NCBI GenBank assembly: GCA_023459055.1 | Contig: JAEWVR010000012.1 | Location: 23,897-87,896, forward strand | Source of the DNA: Fibrobacterota bacterium | GTDB lineage: Bacteria; Fibrobacterota; Chitinivibrionia; Chitinivibrionales; Chitinispirillaceae | Length of the DNA: 64,000 nt | Reading direction: 5' to 3' | Shown: in pieces, positions 26,490 to 36,158 of the stretch | How the letters are laid out: every line of letters starts with the position of its first letter | How positions within the stretch are numbered: position 1 is the first letter of the stretch | The notes under the pieces: model-generated | What the model saw: only the letters and a program-made list of their open reading frames with translations | Told to the model about the DNA's origin: nothing | Database searches by the model: none | Program-made: the position numbers and the translations under genes

Positions 26490-27604
26490 GCTCCTTTATT
26501 GTCAATTGACGCACTAAAATAGCTGATTATCTCCGGTTTTTTAATAGAAACGATTCCATGGTCTGCGCTGATCGCATTGAAGCGGCGAAGCTGGGTTATT
26601 CCCTGTTCAAGAATCTGGTCACTCGTCAATGTTGATAGAGTTTTAAGATTATAGGGTAATGTACTGATTGAATCAGTAAGTACACTGATCTTTTCCCTGC
26701 AATCATGCAGTGATATTGCTTTTGTCTCGTTTAATACCGATGAAACTGCATGCATCGGAAGCAGGCGGTACAGTGATTTCAGTTGAACAAAAAGCTTGTC
26801 GCTGAACTGCTGCATTGATACCCGGTGCGCCGAGAATTCATCACGGCTGTTTTCCTGACGATTCCCTTCAATGTCAAGAATATCTTTTACTGCAATTGGG
26901 GAGAGGTAATCAATAAATACTTCCCCATAATTTTTATGAAACCGTTTTGCATTGAGAAACGGGACAAATGCACAGATATCGCCACCGAAGTAGTAGATGT
27001 TGCCAATAAGTCGTTTGAGAAAGGAATTGCCACGTTTACGAAGCTTTTTACCTTTCAACAACATTTTGAAGTAGGGAAGATCCGGAATACATTCGTATGA
27101 AATTGCTGCGGGCAGATACTGAACCGTTTTTTGAGGGTTCTGAGCTTGAAGCATGATCGCTGCAAGGGTTATCCCGCCTTTCATTTCAATGGTTGCTCCA
27201 CTGTAACTTCTTCCACCCTCAGGAAACACGATAATTGAGTCCCCGTCATCCATCATCCTTACAACGCTTGAACAGAGATTACGAACATAGTTCCGTTCAA
27301 AACCAGTGTCACGGGAGACGGTAAACGCACCAAAATTGAGAAACTTCGGACCGATCCAGGGAAGCCTTGTCAGGTTATCGCCTGCTGCAAAACGAAGATT
27401 CTGAAAACCCATCAGGAAAAGTTTGTGACCAAGTAAAAAGTAGTCAACATGGCTTCTGTGGGTGCTTATTGCCATTAACGGCTGCTCCTGAATCTTTGCC
27501 GGATCCAGTTTCGGGCCATCAATAGTGATTTTAGTGAATGCACTTTCGAAGAATGATGCAAGCTTCGGGGTGACTTTTTTAACTTCGTTCTGATACGGTT
27601 TCAT
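26486..27604 (-). CDS. PlsB-like glycerol-3-phosphate acyltransferase
   Basis: A 372-residue acyltransferase of the PlsB/LPLAT superfamily. The catalytic HX4D is His49-Asp54 (STHRSHVDYF). Motif III is FPEGGRSYSG near residue 124 and a proline motif follows (LPAAISYE). It has the sequence style of PlsB/DHAPAT rather than PlsC, but is much shorter than the roughly 800-residue Escherichia PlsB. It probably transfers the first acyl chain to glycerol-3-phosphate or a related acceptor. It is translationally coupled to the diadenylate cyclase gene. Confidence 0.82.
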   Translation of the reverse strand: MKPYQNEVKKVTPKLASFFESAFTKITIDGPKLDPAKIQEQPLMAISTHRSHVDYFLLGHKLFLMGFQNLRFAAGDNLTRLPWIGPKFLNFGAFTVSRDTGFERNYVRNLCSSVVRMMDDGDSIIVFPEGGRSYSGATIEMKGGITLAAIMLQAQNPQKTVQYLPAAISYECIPDLPYFKMLLKGKKLRKRGNSFLKRLIGNIYYFGGDICAFVPFLNAKRFHKNYGEVFIDYLSPIAVKDILDIEGNRQENSRDEFSAHRVSMQQFSDKLFVQLKSLYRLLPMHAVSSVLNETKAISLHDCREKISVLTDSISTLPYNLKTLSTLTSDQILEQGITQLRRFNAISADHGIVSIKKPEIISYFSASIDNKGA

Positions 27605-27886
27605 TAAAACTTACCCGTGAGTTTAGTGTGATACGCACAATACCATGATTCTGCGCAGGTTTAAATCAATTGAAAAATATAATGCAAGTATAACGTAATA
27701 GCTATAAGGTTATCAACAAATGTGTTATTCAGAACTGCATTATCCTGACTTCTGCAACTGTTTAATGAATAACTGAATACTTCGGATTAAGGAACACCAA
27801 TTGTAATTCATTCCGTGACAAAATCTTACCATTGTTATAGTTTTTATAATACCCCTTAAGATGACCTTTTTTCGAGGGAAAAAAAA
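27605..27886. other. Intergenic region upstream of the acyltransferase
   Basis: AT-rich, presumably the promoter of the acyltransferase/diadenylate cyclase unit (minus strand). I see no gene, operator or riboswitch I can name. Confidence 0.4.
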
Positions 27887-27905
27887 GGGGAAGCAGTTGC
27901 TCCCC
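27887..27905 (-). terminator. Intrinsic terminator of the zinc-finger gene
   Basis: On the minus strand GGGGAGCA-AC-TGCTTCCCC (one bulge) is followed by eight T. It lies about 40 bases after the stop at 27945. Confidence 0.85.
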
Positions 27906-27944
27906 CACTTAGTTTAGCTGTCTGTTTTAGGATAAGTGTATTTG

Positions 27945-28424
27945 TTAAGCAACGTCGTCGATTATTCCGACATCCTCTGCTTCACTTTCACCATCACCTT
28001 CCTCAAGTCCATCTCCGATTGCATCAAGCTCAAAGCTCTCACTCTCACTCTTCATCTGCTCGATAAGATCCTCACGGCCAATAAGTTGCAGGTGTCGAAT
28101 GCGTTTGTACTCATTTCGATGTTCCGGACAATACTTGGGGTATATGAACTGACGTGGATAGATTTTAACTTCAAACTGATGATCGCACCCCTCAAGAGCA
28201 CAATCCATCACTAGTGTCACCACTTCGGTGTAACTGTGTTTGAATGTCTGGTTTTTGATATTTACATCTTCAGGCTTAGTCCTTTTTCTGATTCTGTACC
28301 GGTCCTGCCTATGTTCCGGACAGTATTTCGAGATATGAATGCCAAAGAAAATTTTCCCACAACCGGGATACTGGCATTTCTTCTCACGAAGCTTCTGACG
28401 TCGCCTTGATTTAGGTAGTTGCAT
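27945..28424 (-). CDS. Hypothetical protein with two copies of a CX4C...CPEHR zinc-binding module
   Basis: A 159-residue protein with no recognised function. Two zinc-finger-like modules repeat: CQYPGCGKIFF, then KYCPEHRQDRYRIRKR (about 17-46), and CALEGCDHQFE, then KYCPEHRNEYKRIRH (about 75-109). Each gives C-X4-C-X(n)-C-X2-H, followed by an Arg/Lys-rich helix. The N terminus is strongly basic (KSRRRQKLREKK) and the last 35 residues are strongly acidic. That pattern suggests nucleic-acid or ribosome binding with an autoinhibitory tail, which is inference. It is a stand-alone gene with its own strong terminator. Confidence 0.7.
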   Translation of the reverse strand: MQLPKSRRRQKLREKKCQYPGCGKIFFGIHISKYCPEHRQDRYRIRKRTKPEDVNIKNQTFKHSYTEVVTLVMDCALEGCDHQFEVKIYPRQFIYPKYCPEHRNEYKRIRHLQLIGREDLIEQMKSESESFELDAIGDGLEEGDGESEAEDVGIIDDVA

Positions 28425-28826
28425 AAATGGAAATCCTCCACGGATAAAAAAGAGAGTATATGGAGAGAAAAATATCTGTTTTTTTTAACTCAGCAATTAT
28501 GAAAGAACGCTTATAAATATATCGACAAAAGCTAAAAAAAGCAAATGGTTTGTTTAATTATTTTTTATTTTAAATTGACACGATGTTTTTTTTTGTAATT
28601 GTAACATGTTTAAAATTAGCTTGTTATTGATTATTACCAGTGTATGGTGTTACGAGTGGATCCGGGATGATTTCTGTTTACTTTGTGCGATACCTTTTGG
28701 TCAAGGATGCCGATTTTTTTATGTACAAAATCATGTACTTTCATATTATTATAATTATTTTCCTGTTAAAGGGTGACAACTGCAGGAATAATCATAGTAT
28801 AAAACTTCAAAGGTCGGTCACAAACA
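28425..28826. other. Divergent intergenic region before the MCE operon
   Basis: About 400 bases, very AT-rich. It carries the promoters of the zinc-finger gene (minus) and the MCE operon (plus). A 65-codon open frame at 28640-28837 overlaps the mlaE start and has no ribosome-binding site, so it is not called. Confidence 0.4.
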
Positions 28827-29906
28827 ATGAGTTCTGAAGAAAATGGATTGTCCGGAAACAAACTTGTAAAAACTCCTGATATACTTGACCGGAACTGGGT
28901 TATACAGCATTCTAATCAGTTTGATCCCAAATCCTCAGTTACGCTTGATTTTTCATCGACTGCCCGTATCGATTCATCTGGAATATGTTTTATTCAACTG
29001 CTTCATAAGGATTTTACAACTGCCGGCGGAAAACTGGTATTGCGAAACGTGTCACAAGAGCTGCTGGAGAATTTACGTTCATGGGGTGCAAATCCGGATA
29101 ACAATACTACTCAGACGGATATTGAGAAAAATGTAGTGGTAAATATCGGTAATATGGCAGTCCTCTTGAAAAATGAAGCAGAGAAGGCACTCTCGATACT
29201 AACCGAAATGATCTATTGGGGAACAATCGGATTACTTAAGAAACGCGATTTCAGAAAAGGAGTCCTCGGTGAACAGATGTATCAGCTCGGTTTTAAGGCA
29301 CTGGGAATTGTTGCACTGTTATCACTCCTTATAGGGCTGGTTCTGGCGCTTCAAACAGCGATACAGCTTGCAATATATGGTGCAGGTGTCTTTCTTGCAC
29401 CAATGATCGGTATATCGATGGTACGGGAGCTGGGGCCTCTTTTGACAGCAATTATCCTTGCCGGACGTACTGGAAGTGCAACAACAGCCGAGATTGCAAC
29501 CATGGGTGTGGGAGAGGAAATAGACGCACTAAGAACGATGGGGATAAATCCGATCCAATATATTCTGGTACCAAAGTTCTGGGCAATTACCATAACCATG
29601 CCTACTCTGTCGTTGCTTGCAACCGCGACAGGGATATTTGGGGGCTTTTTAGTTGCTGTGTTCTACCTTGATCTTGCACCCACGATGTACTGGTCGGATC
29701 TCGGCATGTACCTGACCATCAAAGATGTTTCCATTGGATTTATTAAATCGGTTGTTTTCAGCTGGCTGATTATCTGGATCGGTGCAGTGTATGGATTCCG
29801 GGTGCATGGCGGTGCTGAAGCAGTCGGGAAAGAGACCACGGCAAGTGTCGTTGCCGGTATTTTTGCAATTATTGTTGCCGATGCAGCATTTTCATTTTTA
29901 GGGTGA
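28827..29906 (+). CDS. mlaE: MlaE-type lipid ABC transporter permease with N-terminal STAS domain
   Basis: A 359-residue inner-membrane permease of the MlaE/MCE lipid transporter. Residues 1-110 form a STAS-like domain (VTLDFSSTARIDSSGICF), a fusion also seen in other MlaE homologues where MlaB is absent as a separate gene. The MlaE core (about 130-359) has GPLLTAIILAGRTGSA, GVGEEIDALRTMG and at least five hydrophobic helices. It heads the operon mlaE-mlaF-mlaD-lipoprotein-barrel, with 4 bases to mlaF. Confidence 0.93.
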   Translation: MSSEENGLSGNKLVKTPDILDRNWVIQHSNQFDPKSSVTLDFSSTARIDSSGICFIQLLHKDFTTAGGKLVLRNVSQELLENLRSWGANPDNNTTQTDIEKNVVVNIGNMAVLLKNEAEKALSILTEMIYWGTIGLLKKRDFRKGVLGEQMYQLGFKALGIVALLSLLIGLVLALQTAIQLAIYGAGVFLAPMIGISMVRELGPLLTAIILAGRTGSATTAEIATMGVGEEIDALRTMGINPIQYILVPKFWAITITMPTLSLLATATGIFGGFLVAVFYLDLAPTMYWSDLGMYLTIKDVSIGFIKSVVFSWLIIWIGAVYGFRVHGGAEAVGKETTASVVAGIFAIIVADAAFSFLG

Positions 29907-29910
29907 TACG

Positions 29911-30708
29911 ATGATAGACACTGTTCCTGTTGTCGAAGTAGAAAAAATAGTGGTCAGGTATGGAACCCGTACGATCCTCAGTGATGTATCTGCTCAGGTT
30001 ACTCCTGGTGAGATACGTGTCATTCTTGGAACATCAGGATGCGGAAAAACGACACTTCTGAAATCGATTATCGGTTTATTAAAACCAGTATCGGGAACGA
30101 TCAAGCTGTTTGGAGTACCAATACGTGATCAGGATGACCCGGAAACGGTTGATGTTCTTAAACGGGTGGGGGTTCTTTTTCAAAATGGTGCGCTTCTTGG
30201 ATCAATAACTGTCGGTGATAATGTGGCTCTTCCCTTGCAAATGCATACCGCGTTACCTCCAAGAATTATCAGGGAAATTGTCATGATGAAACTTGAACAG
30301 GTTGATATGCCGCATGCGGTCAATCTGTTTCCCGGTGAGTTAAGTGGTGGTATGCGAAAACGGGCCGCCCTTGCCAGAGCGCTGGCACTTGACCCGCCCC
30401 TGTTATTCTGTGATGAGCCATCAGCGGGTCTGGATCCGGTCACCAGTGCAGGTCTTGACGAGCTGCTGCTGAAATTACGTAAAATGCTTGGAATTACCAT
30501 TGTTGTTGTCACGCATGAATTATTATCCATAGAAAAGATCGCCGATTCGATCATATTTCTTCATAAAGGATCAAAACTGTTTGATGGAACCTATCAGGAG
30601 TCAAGAGCAATTGAGAACGGACCGGTGGCAGAATTCTATGCACGTCAGGAATCATTACAGAAACGCAATCGCACTGTTTGTGTTGACTTTAACGTGGAGT
30701 ATGTTTAG
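29911..30708 (+). CDS. mlaF: MlaF-type lipid transporter ATPase
   Basis: A 265-residue ABC ATPase that powers MCE lipid transport. Walker A is GTSGCGKTT, the signature LSGGMRKR, Walker B LLFCDEPSAGLD and the H-loop VVVTHE. The LSGGM signature with RKR is typical of MlaF. It sits 4 bases after mlaE and is directly abutted by mlaD. Confidence 0.94.
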   Translation: MIDTVPVVEVEKIVVRYGTRTILSDVSAQVTPGEIRVILGTSGCGKTTLLKSIIGLLKPVSGTIKLFGVPIRDQDDPETVDVLKRVGVLFQNGALLGSITVGDNVALPLQMHTALPPRIIREIVMMKLEQVDMPHAVNLFPGELSGGMRKRAALARALALDPPLLFCDEPSAGLDPVTSAGLDELLLKLRKMLGITIVVVTHELLSIEKIADSIIFLHKGSKLFDGTYQESRAIENGPVAEFYARQESLQKRNRTVCVDFNVEYV

Positions 30709-31626
30709 ATGAGTTTGTCAAGAGCACAAAGTGCCCGTCTGGGTATCTTTCTGATAAGCGGGCTGGTACTGCTTGCGATACTTGTTGCAATTCCTCTTGG
30801 TGTCAAATTGACAGATAAATTCAAGCGATACACTGCTTATTTCAGTGGTGAATCGCTCAGTGGACTTGAACAGGGGTCTATAGTAAAATTTAACGGAGTA
30901 CCTGTTGGTAAAGTTGAGCGTATCAGATATCTTCCTGATGACCTATCACGTGTCAAGGTTGATTTGAAGCTGCAGAATGATTTTCCGATGAAAGTTGACA
31001 TGGTGGCAACAACTAACGCAATGGGAATAACAGGACTGAAATACATCGAGATCACCGGTGGAACAAACAGTGCCGAGCTGCTAAAGGAAGGTTCAGTAGT
31101 TCCAACGAAGGCATCATTGATCGGTACCATAACTGGTAAGGCTGAAGTAATCATGGCAAAGATAGAGGTTCTTCTCAACAATCTTAACGTGATTTCCGAT
31201 CCCGATAGTCTTGCGACATTGAGAAGTACTCTTGCAAATGTTCAATCAATATCTGTGGATATCAAGGATTTTGTCAATCAGGCGAAACCGCATATGACTG
31301 AACTTGCATCATCATCAACAGGAATCATCGCAAAAGTGGACAGCATTGCCGGTGATGTACGCGGGATTACAAAGACATTTGCTGACAGTATGCCGCTGAA
31401 TAAATTTGTTAATATCATCAATCAGGTGGATTCAACGACTATTGCTCTTAAGGAATTGTCGGAGAATCTTGCACTTATGATTCGTCAAACGCGTGAGGAC
31501 TTTACGGTCAGCATGCAAAATATCCGTGAGGCATCAGAGAATGCAAATAACCTCACTAAAAACGTAGCTGAAAATCCATCACTGCTGTTGCGTGGAGAAA
31601 ATTTAAGGGAGCGAAACATACGATGA
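30709..31626 (+). CDS. mlaD: MlaD-type MCE-domain lipid-binding protein
   Basis: A 305-residue periplasmic protein anchored by one N-terminal helix (about 13-33, LGIFLISGLVLLAILVAIPLG). The MCE domain (about 40-120) shows YFSGESLSGLEQGS and KFNGVPVGKVERIRY. A long helical tail (about 150-300) follows, as in MCE proteins that form tunnels or span the periplasm. MCE rings carry phospholipids between the two membranes. The stop overlaps the next ATG. Confidence 0.93.
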   Translation: MSLSRAQSARLGIFLISGLVLLAILVAIPLGVKLTDKFKRYTAYFSGESLSGLEQGSIVKFNGVPVGKVERIRYLPDDLSRVKVDLKLQNDFPMKVDMVATTNAMGITGLKYIEITGGTNSAELLKEGSVVPTKASLIGTITGKAEVIMAKIEVLLNNLNVISDPDSLATLRSTLANVQSISVDIKDFVNQAKPHMTELASSSTGIIAKVDSIAGDVRGITKTFADSMPLNKFVNIINQVDSTTIALKELSENLALMIRQTREDFTVSMQNIREASENANNLTKNVAENPSLLLRGENLRERNIR

Positions 31627-32321
31627 GTCTGCGATCAATTATTACAATTACCGGTATTGGATTTCTGGCGCTGGTATTGTTTACAGGTTGCGCAAGTGTG
31701 CCGTTTAAGAAGTATTATCAGTTAAATTACCTGCCCGGCCTGATTGCAAACAGACAAAACGATAAACCTTATCCTTTTATCATCCGGTTGAAAGAGTTTG
31801 ACATAGAAGAAGCATATAACCGTCCCCAAATCGTGTATCGTCAGAGTCCTTTTGAACTGCGGTACTACGTCTATCGCGTATGGGCTGTTAAGCCATCACG
31901 AATGGTAACAGATCTTGTCTATAAACATCTTCTTGATGTCAATCTGGTATCATCTGTTATCCGGCGTTATGACGAAGGATCAAAACCACACTACGAATTA
32001 AGCGGCATGGTTGAAGCTCTAGAGGAATATGACAGTGATGAACTCTGGTTTTCACATGTCGCACTAAGGTTTAATCTCGTTAATCTGAGAAATGGCAATG
32101 TTGTATATAACCGGAGATTTGACTTGCGTAAGAAAGTTCTTGAGCATAATCCGGAGCTTGTCATAAGGGAAATGTCGGCCCTTATTGAGTATGCAATTTC
32201 TCAGGCTATTCAGGATATTGACAGTAAACTTGCTGTTGAAAGCGGGATTACAGGTGTCAAATCGGAGGACACTTCAATGGAAGTGATCCCGGATTCGCTC
32301 AACGTAGAAAGTTCGAAGTAA
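31623..32321 (+). CDS. PqiC-like ABC-type transport auxiliary lipoprotein
   Basis: A 232-residue predicted lipoprotein: signal peptide ending in a lipobox (LFTGC, Cys23) followed by a PqiC/LptE-like fold (LKEFDIEEAYNRPQIVYR, then RYYVYRVWAVKPSRMV). Proteins of this family sit at the outer membrane in MCE systems such as Pqi. It overlaps mlaD by ATGA and ends 2 bases before the next gene, so all five genes form one operon. Confidence 0.85.
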   Translation: MSLRSIITITGIGFLALVLFTGCASVPFKKYYQLNYLPGLIANRQNDKPYPFIIRLKEFDIEEAYNRPQIVYRQSPFELRYYVYRVWAVKPSRMVTDLVYKHLLDVNLVSSVIRRYDEGSKPHYELSGMVEALEEYDSDELWFSHVALRFNLVNLRNGNVVYNRRFDLRKKVLEHNPELVIREMSALIEYAISQAIQDIDSKLAVESGITGVKSEDTSMEVIPDSLNVESSK

Positions 32322-32322
32322 T

Positions 32323-34152
32323 ATGAACACGCGATATCGCTGCACTATACAAATAAATCACAGACGGATTGCTTCAGATTATACCAATATGTTTAAACGT
32401 GATATTTTGTTGCGTTTGTGCTTTGTCACAATACCGATCCTTCTTTTTTGTCATACTCTGCGGGCTGAACTGCCGCCAGCACTTCCTGGTGAGGAAATTA
32501 CAGATCATGTTTTAAGAAAAACACTTGTTCAGGATACTATAAGAAACGGAACAAAAGATACTCTGCGTCCGGTGACACTCTGGTATGACAAGGCGGCACG
32601 TACCTGGGATGCGCCATCACTTACCGATCAGATGTCAAAGGATAATACTATCGTACCAATGGGCAAGGGTGGTGTATTTATTCCACGAATGACACAACTT
32701 CATAAGGAACCGGATGTCGAAATTGTTGACTCTATGGGAGTGTCTGTAGCCGGTGGAGAAACCGGTGTAACCTATCCGCTTGAACCTGGTTCTTATTATG
32801 TCATGCTTGGAAGTGGTACACATAAGCAGCGGATTGTCCGAAAAGTGGAGATTCTGGAATTTCGCACGATACCGGTGATTCCCGATTGGGCCGGTTTGAT
32901 TATCGAAACAATTGATACAAATGCTGCTGCGATAAAAGGCGAATATGAGCTTGTACGTATAGATGGATTCGAATCGTTTGGTCGTGGATATGGTGCTGAT
33001 GTATCATTAGGTGAAGCTGTCAAAACATGGATTTTAAAACCGGGATTATACAAGATTCTCGGGCGTGGTGAAAGTTACAATACCCTTAAAAATTTTATAA
33101 CAGTTCGATTAATGCCCGGAGAATTGTCGAGAATCGTTTTAATTCAGCGCCCTGAAGATCTTGTGATTCTTGGAGGTGGTAATATAGACATGGAATCCGG
33201 TAGGAAGATTACATCAAACTGGAAATTCGGCGGGTCTGTGGGTGGTAATATTCAATTTGTAAATAATGTTGACAAAAAAGATGACCGGAAATCGGACTAC
33301 TCATCACTCTTAAATCTTAACTCAAGTATCTGGGTACGATATCATAAAAATCCTCTGGAATGGGAAACATCCATTGCGCTTAATGAAGGTTTTAACCTTG
33401 TAAAGCAGCCATCGTCATCAACATTGTCGATAATGAGTGCAACTGATGATTTTAAAGTACGTACCTTGTTTATCTGGAGATTTTTTCAATGGCTAGGCCC
33501 CTACGGATCCGTTGAAGCAAAAACAAACCTGCTTACGAAGGATATACAGCGGGGTGATAAAGAGTTGTTTCTTATTCTCAATGATGATTCGGTAAGGACC
33601 ACGACAGAAATCGATTCAAGTGCTGTTCATCGGCTTAATCCCTCTTTTTGTCCGGTTACCTTTGATATCGGCGGCGGAGTCAACATTGATGCTCTTAATT
33701 TGAATTTTATGGATATTGCAATTAAACTGGGTGCAGGAAGTTCATATTCCGGATTCCCCGAAAAATATACAGAAATATCCAGCAGTAAAATTAATTATGA
33801 TACATCAAACCGCGCATTAGTAAGAATAATTGACAAAAGTGTATTACTTCGCCACGAAAAGAAAACTGAGATTTTTGAGCTTGGGCCGCTTGGACAGATA
33901 TCTGCAAATTTACGGGTTGGCCGGTTTGGAACTGCAGGTGCAGAGGTAAAGGTATTTGTACCATTATATCCCGAAAATAGATTTACAAAGCCGGATTTTA
34001 ATATAAATTCAATTATTAGTTGGCAGATTGCCCGTGGTGTTACGCTTGATTATGAATTCAGCTATGTACTGAAGCAGCCTACGAACAAGGATGCTGTTGT
34101 TGATCTCGCTACAAATACCATTCTCCTGCGATTCTCCTTTTCGAGCAGGTGA
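32323..34152 (+). CDS. Predicted outer-membrane beta-barrel protein of the MCE operon, unknown family
   Basis: A 609-residue exported protein. A signal peptide is recognisable from Met23 (32389; FKRDILLRLCFVTIPILLF, cleavage near LRA). The start at 32323 would add 22 residues and neither start has a good ribosome-binding site. The first half is soluble and strand-rich. The second half has alternating polar/aromatic strands (GGSVGGNIQFVNN, SSIWVRYHKN, GYGSVEAK-like turns) and the chain ends in LLRFSFSSR, like the C-terminal strand of outer-membrane barrels. Its place directly after the lipoprotein suggests an outer-membrane partner for lipid transport. That role is inference. Confidence 0.6.
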   Translation: MNTRYRCTIQINHRRIASDYTNMFKRDILLRLCFVTIPILLFCHTLRAELPPALPGEEITDHVLRKTLVQDTIRNGTKDTLRPVTLWYDKAARTWDAPSLTDQMSKDNTIVPMGKGGVFIPRMTQLHKEPDVEIVDSMGVSVAGGETGVTYPLEPGSYYVMLGSGTHKQRIVRKVEILEFRTIPVIPDWAGLIIETIDTNAAAIKGEYELVRIDGFESFGRGYGADVSLGEAVKTWILKPGLYKILGRGESYNTLKNFITVRLMPGELSRIVLIQRPEDLVILGGGNIDMESGRKITSNWKFGGSVGGNIQFVNNVDKKDDRKSDYSSLLNLNSSIWVRYHKNPLEWETSIALNEGFNLVKQPSSSTLSIMSATDDFKVRTLFIWRFFQWLGPYGSVEAKTNLLTKDIQRGDKELFLILNDDSVRTTTEIDSSAVHRLNPSFCPVTFDIGGGVNIDALNLNFMDIAIKLGAGSSYSGFPEKYTEISSSKINYDTSNRALVRIIDKSVLLRHEKKTEIFELGPLGQISANLRVGRFGTAGAEVKVFVPLYPENRFTKPDFNINSIISWQIARGVTLDYEFSYVLKQPTNKDAVVDLATNTILLRFSFSSR

Positions 34153-34179
34153 ACGGTACATGATGAAAGTGATGGTATA

Positions 34180-35052
34180 ATGAATAAACAGGTGTATATA
34201 TTGACGTTCGATATTGAGGAATGGTTTAATCTGCTTGATTTTGATGCTACCCGTTCGGTCGGCAATTGGGATGCTTTTGAGTGCAGAATTCACGAAAATA
34301 CCGATAGAATTCTTGATCTGCTCAACAAGAGAAAGCAGAAGGCGACGTTTTTCTGTATTGGATGGGTGGCGGAACGGTATCCTGAAGTGATTAAAAAAAT
34401 CAGCGACAGGGGATTCGAAATTGCCAGCCATTCCTGCTACCATCAACTGGCATATGAATTGACAAAAGAAGAGTTTCGTGATGACTTGCAAAAATCAATT
34501 GGACTGCTTCAGGGAATAACAGGTAAACCAGTTACAAGTTACAGGGTTCCGGGATTTTCAATCACCCGTGATAACGTCTGGGCATTGAATGTTCTTGTTG
34601 AAAGTGGAATACAGTTCGATTCATCAATATTCCCGGCCCCACGGGGACACGGAGGATTTGACAATTTCGGAACTGACAAACCGGTAATTATTGAAACAGA
34701 ATATGGAAAACTCAAGGAGTTTCCTATTAATACGGTTCCATTTCTTGGAAAACGGATAATTTTTTCGGGAGGTGGATATTTCAGGCTTTTACCATATCCA
34801 CTGATCAAACGATTTATGCGACAGTCTGAGTACGTAATGACCTATTTCCATCCACGGGATTTTGACAGCAAACAGCCGGTTCTTAACGGACTGAGCGCTG
34901 TAAGAAAATTCAAATCATATTATGGTCTTAAAGCCGCATTTAGTAAACTTGAAAAACTACTGAATACATTTGCGTTTACCGATATCTCTACTGCAGATAC
35001 AAAAATCAGCTGGCAGACAATGAAACTTGCAGATATATTGCAGCGATCCTGA
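34180..35052 (+). CDS. Polysaccharide deacetylase (NodB fold, DUF3473/exopolysaccharide type)
   Basis: A 290-residue deacetylase of the kind found in exopolysaccharide/exosortase loci. The NodB motifs are visible: LTFDIEEWF (metal Asp), IASHSCYHQ (metal His) and SYRVPGFS. Towards the C terminus TYFHPRDFD matches the HPWEFD-like element of the DUF3473 subgroup. It lacks a signal peptide. It starts 27 bases after the barrel gene but belongs functionally with the downstream epimerase and sugar transferase. No exosortase was found in the window. Confidence 0.86.
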   Translation: MNKQVYILTFDIEEWFNLLDFDATRSVGNWDAFECRIHENTDRILDLLNKRKQKATFFCIGWVAERYPEVIKKISDRGFEIASHSCYHQLAYELTKEEFRDDLQKSIGLLQGITGKPVTSYRVPGFSITRDNVWALNVLVESGIQFDSSIFPAPRGHGGFDNFGTDKPVIIETEYGKLKEFPINTVPFLGKRIIFSGGGYFRLLPYPLIKRFMRQSEYVMTYFHPRDFDSKQPVLNGLSAVRKFKSYYGLKAAFSKLEKLLNTFAFTDISTADTKISWQTMKLADILQRS

Positions 35053-35132
35053 TGTGTGATGTATTTTAAAGCGTCCAGGGAAAATCCGGATTCATCCCTG
35101 AGTGTCACATTAATAAAACAGGAATTTAATCC

Positions 35133-36128
35133 ATGAAATCAGTTGTCGTATTTGGTGGGTCAGGTTTTGTAGGGACGCATGTAACGCCGCTATTACTTGA
35201 AAAATATGATAGAGTATACCTCGCAGATATAAAAAATCCATGCTGGCATCCTGGTACATCACTACCTGATGACAAGCGGATCGTGTATGTTAAATGTGAT
35301 GTCAGAAATCCAATTGACATCAAACTTTTTGATGGAACCATTGACTGTATTGTCAATCTCGCAGCGGTTCATACAAGTCCCGGGCATCCGGCACATGAAT
35401 ATTTTGAGGCAAATATTCATGGCGCAAAAAATATATGTGCATATGCCGAAAATGTAGGATGTCAGAAGATAATCTTTACATCATCTATATCTGTGTACGG
35501 ACCTGGAGAGGATGAAAAAAATGAGGAGCTGATCCCCATGCCGGCGATCCCGTATGGATCATCCAAAATAGTCGCAGAATACATTCACAGAGAGTGGTTC
35601 AATAAAGCACCCGATGCCCGTGTTCTCATGACACTGAGACCGGGGGTGATCTTTGGAAAAGGTGAAGGTGGTAATTTTACCCGTATTGCAAATGCGCTTC
35701 AAAAGGGAGTATTTGCATATCCCGGAAGAGACTCTACGATTAAAGCCTGTCTGTATGTAAAAGATATCTGTAAGTTTATTGTTGAATCAACAGACAGAGC
35801 ACCGGGGTCATACCTGTTTAATTTCTGTTACCCTGAAAAGATAACGATAAAACAGATAGTTCAAACTTTTAAAAAGGCATTCGGATATAAAGCTCCTGAA
35901 ATTGTTATCCCATTTAAAATTATTGCCACCGGTGCAGCATGCGTAAATCTCATACCGCTGCCATTTATTAAAAAGATGGGACTGGTTCCCGAGCGAATCG
36001 TAAAACTAATAAAATCGACAAATATTTCATCGCAAAAGTTGATGGATTCCGGCTTCAAATTCGGGTATACGCTAGAGGAAGCACTTAAGGATTGGGCAAA
36101 AGACTGCGGAGGGAAATCACTCTATTGA
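35133..36128 (+). CDS. NAD-dependent sugar epimerase/dehydratase (SDR family)
   Basis: A 331-residue extended short-chain dehydrogenase. The nucleotide motif is FGGSGFVGTHV, the active-site pair YGSSK (Tyr and Lys) follows TSSISVYGPG, and RPGVIFGKGEGG precedes the substrate region. Such enzymes act on NDP-sugars or sterol-like substrates; the exact substrate is not evident. It lies 80 bases after the deacetylase on the same strand and probably acts in the same polysaccharide pathway. Confidence 0.82.
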   Translation: MKSVVVFGGSGFVGTHVTPLLLEKYDRVYLADIKNPCWHPGTSLPDDKRIVYVKCDVRNPIDIKLFDGTIDCIVNLAAVHTSPGHPAHEYFEANIHGAKNICAYAENVGCQKIIFTSSISVYGPGEDEKNEELIPMPAIPYGSSKIVAEYIHREWFNKAPDARVLMTLRPGVIFGKGEGGNFTRIANALQKGVFAYPGRDSTIKACLYVKDICKFIVESTDRAPGSYLFNFCYPEKITIKQIVQTFKKAFGYKAPEIVIPFKIIATGAACVNLIPLPFIKKMGLVPERIVKLIKSTNISSQKLMDSGFKFGYTLEEALKDWAKDCGGKSLY

Positions 36129-36158
36129 TAAACTGGCTCCGGTGCACATTATATATGG

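Noticed and set aside
28640..28837. A 65-codon open frame before mlaE
   Set aside because: It overlaps the mlaE start in another frame and has no ribosome-binding site.
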